Shown piece by piece: positions 56,501-64,000 of a stretch of DNA of 64,000 nt (position 1 is the stretch's first letter; every line of letters starts with the position of its first letter). The position numbers were made by a program, and so were the translations under genes. Source of the stretch: Eopsaltria australis (taxonomy: Eukaryota; Chordata; Aves; Passeriformes; Petroicidae); the NCBI GenBank assembly GCA_034509425.1, contig JAVTVJ010000040.1, positions 4,947,001-5,011,000 on the forward strand, in the 5' to 3' direction. A model generated the notes under the pieces. It had not been told where the DNA came from. It made no database searches and saw nothing but the letters and a program-made list of their open reading frames with translations.

Positions 56501-59500
56501 CCTGGGATTAAATTTTACTGTTTTATGAACTGTTAAATTGCATTGTATGTTTATTAATGCTCATGTTTTCTTACTTCTTGACACATTCCTAACTCCACTC
56601 TGAGGTACAATTAAGAAAAGAGTACAGATATGCTTTTTCATCCCCAGAAATGCATTCCAGTAGGGAACAGGATATGAGCACCAGTAAACTACAAACAATG
56701 TTTATCTAACTTTTTAAAATGTATTTCTTGCATGTTCTATTTTCTGTGATTTTTTTATATCCTGTAGATGTCTCACCATGTCATAAAGTCTATAATCTAA
56801 GAATAAAATTACCTCTAGTGTATTGCTTGCAATAGCAAGTCAACTGACTGCATAAACCTTTGCAGAATGTGCTTACAATATACAATTAAGAACAAGATGC
56901 AGTGATGTTTTTACTTAAATTCTATAGTTTTATATATATATAGATTTCTACATATCCTTAAAAACAAATTTAATATTTCCAGGTAAAAGATATTCTGAAG
57001 TATTTTATCAACCTGCCTTCTGAACTTTAGAAATTATGGTGTGTGCTATAATAATTTCTGCAATAAAACACCCCATCACACTCTTATATACCCTAGTGAC
57101 AGATAGCAAAAACCTAATTACAAGGAACAATGGGTCATTATTTGGTCTTTGGTAGTCTATTTCCTTTCATCTCTTCTCAAGTTCAAAAAATCAATATGAT
57201 TGTGATCACTGCAACTCCATCAACCACATCCACAATAAAGACCTGACTGCTACTATTATATTAGCTCAGCATTCAAGACTTATCACGCCACATGAAAAGT
57301 CCTTCTGCATGAGCAATTCATAACTAATTACAGAAAGATCCTACTCAGCATCCACAGTGAATACCTTTGTACCCGCACGCAACAAGAAAGTACACCTAGC
57401 AATGGAAATGAGAAGCATAAGGCTAGTGTAACACAGAGATTAAATGTAAATCTGATCAAAAATAGAGAGAAAACCCCACACATTCTAAAGAATGAATCTC
57501 TAAATTTTCTATTTTTGTATCCTGTAAAAGTAGTACAATGTTTGAAGATTTCAGAGCTTTTACACCTTCAAATTCTTTAGGTAAAATGACAAAAATAAAT
57601 GTATATTGATGATTTTGAAAGCAGACAAAAGAGTTATGAGTGTTCATAATAAATTTCCTTCTCCTGCTTTAAAAGTTTCTCTTCTCTTAGAAAGGACTAG
57701 TGATACAGACTTCAATATCTTCAGCAAAAAAGATATGTACAGCATTACAAAGTTCATGTCTGCAGGAGAAAACAAATTGTTAAGCGATATAAAACATAAG
57801 CAACACGTGAAAGAGTATACATTTATCCCATTTATGTCAGTCTTTATAATTTTATTATTAATTTATGCCTGATGGCTCTGTTTTAAATAAGTAATGTTTT
57901 TTCCTTTTGAACTAACACCCCCTTAAAATCAGCAATACCTAAAGAAAAGGGTATTAAAAGACACACTGCTGACCTGCTACTTAGAATATCAATAATTATT
58001 TAGATTTTTTAATTTGATAATTTATGTGGGGATTTTTTGTCTTTGAGATTGTTTATAGGGATGGAGTTTTTTGGTTTTGTTCTGTTTTGTTTGAGCAGCA
58101 TGTATATTTTTAGACTCTTGTTTTTTTCATAAATCTTTGATCAACTTGTCTGCTATATGCAGATGATATTCTAGACAGATTACAGAAAATTAAATTGATC
58201 TTGCAATATTACTTTTTTTCTTTGCCATTGTGCCTCCACCAACCATGTTTCACAGTATAATCACTTTTTCATTTCAATGAAGTTCTCAATTAATATTTAT
58301 TTCAGGAAAACACCTTTTTATCATGCTATGATGCTAGTTCTAACAATCAGATTCTCATAAATTGTTGATTCCAGCTTCACAGGATAGACACAGAATTAAA
58401 TACATTGACATATTTGCATTAGAACACACATTTTGTTTCGATTAAAACCTGCGTACTGTAAAGCAATTTATTCAGCTGCATTCTGATTCGTGACACTACT
58501 TTTCTGGGCTGTCTTTTAAAACTGCCTCATAAAAGCAGCTATCATTGATTATTTCTAATATATTAGCCCACAAAAATTTACCTAATTTAAGAACAGCTTC
58601 AAATTGTGGTGGTTCAGAAAAAGCTGAATAACTTTTAATGGGATCCTCAATGGCTAATGAAGAGAGGTACCTTAACACTGAAAGCTTATTTGAAATTTTA
58701 GGTACTTAGATATCCTTGAATGGCAAAGCACACAGACATTAAAAGTATATTAAAAATAAGGCTATGCAAATAAACAAAGTAATATAAAGAAAAATTGTAT
58801 GTGTGTGGTTTATGTGCATGAACTTTTCAAAGCTTACAATTCACTTGTAATAATTCAGTGCTAGAAGGAATATGGGCTTATTAATCAGAACTCAAACTGA
58901 TATTGTTATCATGTTAGACATAGATGCTCTTCTAGTGAATATGAGAACCAACCACAGACTTCATAGTGATCAATTTTTTTTTTTAATATATGTTTGAAAC
59001 TTGTTGTGTCCAATAAAATTTGTATTAATACACAGAATTCATATTCACATGGTGATCCACACAGAAAATTTTGGAACTCTCTCTAGTTCACTTTCAAAGG
59101 GATATTTATATCATAAAGACAACTGATAGTATATAATTTTCATAATTACTAAACCAAAAATAGGAATTGAAAAAATTGAATATTCTTCCAGCTTTTTCAA
59201 TACTCCATTAGGATTCCATCCATCAGGGTAATAGTCAAATTGCTTCACCACATCTAAATCTAAATTTAAAAATAAAAATGTGTCTAAGCTTATGAAGAAG
59301 TTTTAAGAATTTCTTTGCATGTCTCTGACTAATCTGGTGAGAATTTATTTTTCCTGAAAAATGCATATACCTCTTAATTATGCTTAGCAAGATTTAAAAG
59401 CATATTTTTCATACCATTTATCTTATTTTTCTGAACATTGTCCATGTCTGAAATTGCAGACTGTAAGAAACAAGAAAGAAGAGAGAAGAGAAAGAATATC

Positions 59501-62500
59501 AAGGAAATATAGAAGTATTTAACCTTAGTATCAAAGGATTCCTAGTTTTCTCATTCATACTCACAAACTCTCCTGGTCAAACAGCCTTTGACAGATAAAA
59601 TAATCTATTAGTCTTGCCTCTAAAAATAAATGGAAGAGATTATTGATCAGGTATGGAAAATTTACAGGAAATAATATAATATTTTTATCCTCCCTGCATA
59701 GTAAGCAAACTCAAAATATAGTGTCACAAAATTAATATCACAAAGGATCACATTTCACTTAGATGTCTAATGTTACAGTCTTATCGAAACAGGTTGTTTT
59801 GCAAAGAATCTTACGCAGAAATAAACCAAATCAGGTTAAAAATTTTATCATCTTATTTTCTTCATCTCCTATTTCCTATAAAAATTTTCTTGGAGAGTGG
59901 AATGATGCATATTCATAGAAGGAAAACTGTTTCTCCTGATGTTGTTAATCTAAGATGTTAACTTCTGCCCTTGATAAAAAAATTCCAGATATCAGAGAGT
60001 GCACTAAATGTCATGGTTGTTTGGAAAAACCTTTCCTGACTGGTCATGAATAGCTCCAGGCAGCAGACAGCATGCAAATGATATCCACAAGACAGTAGTT
60101 TCTTCATTTTAACATGATTATCTATTTCATCTCCTATTCTAATGAAATTGTGTCGGCCTGAGTAATCTAAAGCTCAAAAGGTAGATATTTCAAAGTCTCA
60201 AAGTTATTAGCAGTTGATTTCTTTACAATTTTTAACCTAATATTTAATTAAAAGTGTAACAAAAAATTATCCAGTTATAAAAATCACAAAAAGACTTTGA
60301 GTTCCAAGGAGGTACAACTATTTCCAATTTGTCAGAAAGAAAGAAATGTAAGAGAATGATTTCTACAGAGAATTATTTCTGCATGAGTTCTTTATATTGA
60401 AATATCTGAGAAGAACCAGTCTACCCATACAGTGCAGTAACTTAAGAACCTCAATCTCACAGAGCTCTAGTTCACCCAAAACACTGACACAGGAACAGTG
60501 AAATTTGACACCAGATCCATTAGTAGGACAAGACTGCCAAAGCACAGGTAGGAAGCACGTTTTAATCACTTCTCAATTCTCATAACTTCTTCTTATTACA
60601 TTTTCCATAGAACTGCTGACTTTCTAAATGATGGGGAAGAGTTTTACTCTTGCAAGTGTGTTTCCACAAAGAAGTTAATTTATAAGAGTCTGCTTCCATA
60701 AACATTTACCTAAATTAATTTCATTCAAACCCAAATGCTTTTAACAGGTTTGTTCTGATATTTTGAAAAAGTATTAAATCTATATTATTTACTTCCCTTT
60801 CTCTATATGGCTTTTTCTATGTCTATTTTTGCTTTAGTCTGTCACCAAAACAAAAACAACACTTGCCTACTCATTTCCCTCTCATTAAGACTTGTTCTCA
60901 GGATAATTTCAGAAGACTTCATTATTGTGAAATACTTGCCACAGATTTTACTTTTGAACAGCAGCAAGCTTTTGAAGTGACTCCTGATGTGCGACACCAC
61001 AGAGCAGTGCTCTTGGTGCACATCATGAGGAGGTCTCATAATGCATGAACCAGGCTCCCTTAAAATAAAATTCACTGAAAGATGTGATTGAGGGCTGTAT
61101 TTTATGTGCTCCATCTGCTAATTGGCTTTGTCCAAAGGAATGAACTAGCAAGAGTCCAAAGCAAAGTAGCTGGAAAGAGAAGAGTGTGAAATAAGAAGTG
61201 TCAGGTTTTTGGCACCGATAACTTTGCTTTATGAGGTTGCCTCCAAAAGGCCTTTTCACTTGCTATTGTAGCCAGGTGATAACTAAGTTTCAGTGATCAC
61301 TTGAGAAAATCTGGTGCCATCTTCAGGTTTATGCTCCTTTGTTATTATTCTGAAAATATTAGTCTTATCTTCATGCCATCTCTCTAATTCAGGTGTGCAA
61401 ATCCTGACCCTGTTTACCCAAAGAAAGAAGAAAAACCACCTCTGATTTGAAACAAACAAAGAAAAACTTTCTGTCCAGAAAGGATAATGGCTACTCATTA
61501 AAAGTATGAGGAAGTGAAAAATAATAAAGTATTTTCAACTCTACAAATATGAAGAATGGAGAAGCAACGTGTATATGCAATTTATTTATAGAAGATAATA
61601 GCTTTTTATAGTGGTCAATAGAGGGTTGGGTTGAAAGCCATTTGTCAGACTGCACAAATGCACAAGAATTGAAGATGGGAATGGTTGCCTTTGGCTCTAA
61701 CAGTTAAAAACCAGTTATCAATCTTCATCTAAGTCTTCAAGGAGCTTCTCTTGGTGAGCAATCGATATTGCATTTGCCACAATAGCTCATTTAATTATTT
61801 TCATCCTAAATATCCTGTCAGCAGGGGGAAGTCTTCCTGATTTTAATTAATTTTGAGATCATTGATTTTTTTGCCTTTTCCTTTCCTGTGGTTACACATG
61901 CAGACACAAAGGCACAGACACACACTTTTAGCCTGCAGGCTATGTAAGATGTATGACAAGTCCTTGATGAAAGCCCTTCATATAACTGTAGTATACCTAG
62001 ATGACCTGCAGCTTTACTTTTAAATCTTTAACTTTCAACTGCTGCAAATGAGCCTCTGGCATCTCAACCTAGTTGGGAAAAACAGTAAATTGAAAAGCAT
62101 GTTTGCTGAATAGTTTTCAATTAAAGAATCCTTAAATCAATAGACAGCAAGGATATCACGGCCACAAGCCTGCTGTAAGTTACAGAGAAACACAAAGACA
62201 GAAAATGGAAGTCAGAGAACTGAAAATAGTAGTGGAAAACATGAACTTCCATTATATTTGTAAATAAATAAAGATGTGGTATTGATGGATATCATTAACA
62301 CCCAAAATAAAAATGTTTTAGGCTTCAGAGTGCTATGCCACATTTCCCCTATGTTAAATAGTAGAAACAAACCAGACAGAATGCAAGTCACTCAGAACAG
62401 TCTTAAAATTTGTAAAACACAAGCTCATAAAAGAAGTTAAAGAAATAAGGTGTAGTCTCTATACCATTTCAATCATATTTATAGTTTCTAATCCCATGTG

Positions 62501-63204
62501 TGCCACTTCCATCTTCTCAGGAAAAAGAGATGGAAAAAAACCACCAATCTGTAGTAAATAGATTGGCAACTCCACTAATGAAAAATAATTAAAATCTACA
62601 TTTATTCTAGAGTAGTTAAAAACCTCTTCATTCATAGCTCCACTGCCAGAAACGACATTTTATTTGTAGCTAATAATAAATCAGTTATATATGATTACTC
62701 TTGTTTAACATAACATGGAATAATTGTGGAGTTACTTACTTTTATAAAAAGAATATAATTTCACAAGACGCCAGTACATCAGAAACAAGGCAAAGTGACA
62801 CGTTCTGTTTTAATGCCACAGTACAAGGGACAGAATTTTCTGGATCAACTAGTGTCAGAAAAGATACAGTATTGCAGGAGAGAAATTAGAGTAACACTAA
62901 AGGGATACATAATATCATTAATTACCCTGATTCTGGCTGCAGCCTTGAAAAGAGAGGCTGCTCCTAAGGAAAGCAGCCACTTATAAATGTTTTCCATCAA
63001 CATTCTTAGCTTAGACTTTGGACAGTGTTTCCAGGTGCAGCTCTTCAGCAAAATGGTTTTCTCCACTATCTTTCCCCGGAAATGATAAAAATTGCCTCTA
63101 GAATGAACCCAGTAATTTCTTTCTCTAAATTCATGAAGCTTAAATATATTTAGTTTAAATCTGAGAAGCAAGTAGTGTTAATTATTTTTCTTTACAAATT
63201 AAAT

Positions 63205-63225
63205 AAAAAAAAAAAAAAAAAAAAA
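63205..63225 (+). repeat. A21 homopolymer
   Basis: A perfect run of 21 A preceded by AAATTAAAT and followed by GAGG. No retrocopy sequence is evident upstream. Confidence 0.95.
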
Positions 63226-64000
63226 GAGGATTTAACATTATTTCAGTTTGTTAAAATCTGAACAAAATTATCAGATTAAAATACTACTAAAATATCATCA
63301 CTATATTCTCCTTGGATGAGCTACTGCTGTCTAAATAGCTATGTATTAAAATTCTGAGGAAGTCGCTCTCCCTGCCACAATCCATTAAGCAGTGTATAGT
63401 ATTAACACAACTGAAAGAATTTGGAAAGTAGATGTTTATTTGAAAAATGAAAGGTGGGAAAAACAAGACCAGGAAGCGGTTCTGTACTTCAGAGACAAAT
63501 GCAGTTCCTCTCACAGATGTTCCTCAGGGAAATAAACAGCAGCAGCAAGGCCAAGTCAAGAAAGCTCTCTGAGAAGAAAAGCAAGATTGTAAAGTACTCT
63601 ACCACATGCTCACGTTCCTCTGGGAACTGTTATCTTGCTCAAACAAATCCAACTCACTAAAACTGACAGTTGTGCACTGCTCTTTATTCTTAAAGGATTA
63701 ACATTAGGGAAAAAATGTGAAGTGGAAGTATCTTTCAAGATGCAAACTGAGAGACTATCTAATCACTGCTGCTGAAGAAGGGAGTATGTGCTAAGACTCC
63801 AGTCTCTTTTTCTTGCGCATGACTGGCACAAGAGATCTGCTGAGAGACTGCCTTTCAAGCTGGTTTACATTCTTAAGAAGAAAAAAAATAGGAAACTGAG
63901 CCACCAAATTATCCTTAGAGAGCAGTAAATATATGAAAAAACCTCTTAGAGGTCAAACACCTGTTTACATGCACATTTATTAACATTTCAGAGCTATTAT

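Noticed and set aside
56740..56790. Minus-strand DFMT followed by GTGAGA, resembling the expected end of the exon preceding T318
   Set aside because: Residues upstream do not match GluK2, the frame does not fit the donor, and no acceptor with the expected peptide is present.

Overview
The window is a gene-poor, AT-rich stretch of vertebrate nuclear DNA lying inside one large gene, the kainate-type glutamate receptor GRIK2 (GluK2, formerly GluR6), transcribed from the minus strand (right to left). Three CR1 LINE fragments of the kind that dominates bird genomes point to a bird; another sauropsid is possible. The GRIK2 call rests on five minus-strand exons with canonical splice sites. Their translations join without a gap, reproducing GluK2 residues about 318-583 (precursor numbering, as recalled from the mammalian protein).

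Layout in transcription order: intron sequence 64000-51610 (upstream exons lie off the right edge); exon T318-E365 (51466-51609); a 1.1 kb intron; exon A366-K401 (50215-50322); a 7.1 kb intron carrying a 217-bp uninterrupted polypurine tract; exon V402-L439 (43012-43125); an 8.1 kb intron with a possible fossil LINE reverse transcriptase; exon E440-H508 (34717-34923); a 15.3 kb intron with two CR1 fragments; exon K509-R583 (19179-19402) carrying the first membrane segment M1 and two ADAR recoding sites; then at least 19.2 kb of intron running off the left edge. The M2 exon with the Q/R site was not found.

Together the exons encode the end of the amino-terminal domain, the linker, most of the S1 half of the glutamate-binding domain, the pre-M1 linker and M1. 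Agonist contacts (Y488, P516, A518, R523), dimer-interface ion-site residues (E524, I527, D528, K531), four N-glycosylation sequons (N378, N412, N423, N430) and C347 of the amino-terminal-domain disulfide are all present. No stop codon or frameshift breaks them.

The rest is intron: CR1 pieces, probable remnants of older L2-like LINEs, simple repeats and unassigned AT-rich sequence. I see no second protein-coding gene, tRNA, rRNA or CRISPR array. The most notable items are the genomically unedited I/V and Y/C codons, an inverted CR1 hairpin in the intron preceding the edited exon, the AGGGA/AGGA tract, and a candidate unannotated exon downstream of M1. No undescribed biological system is evident.
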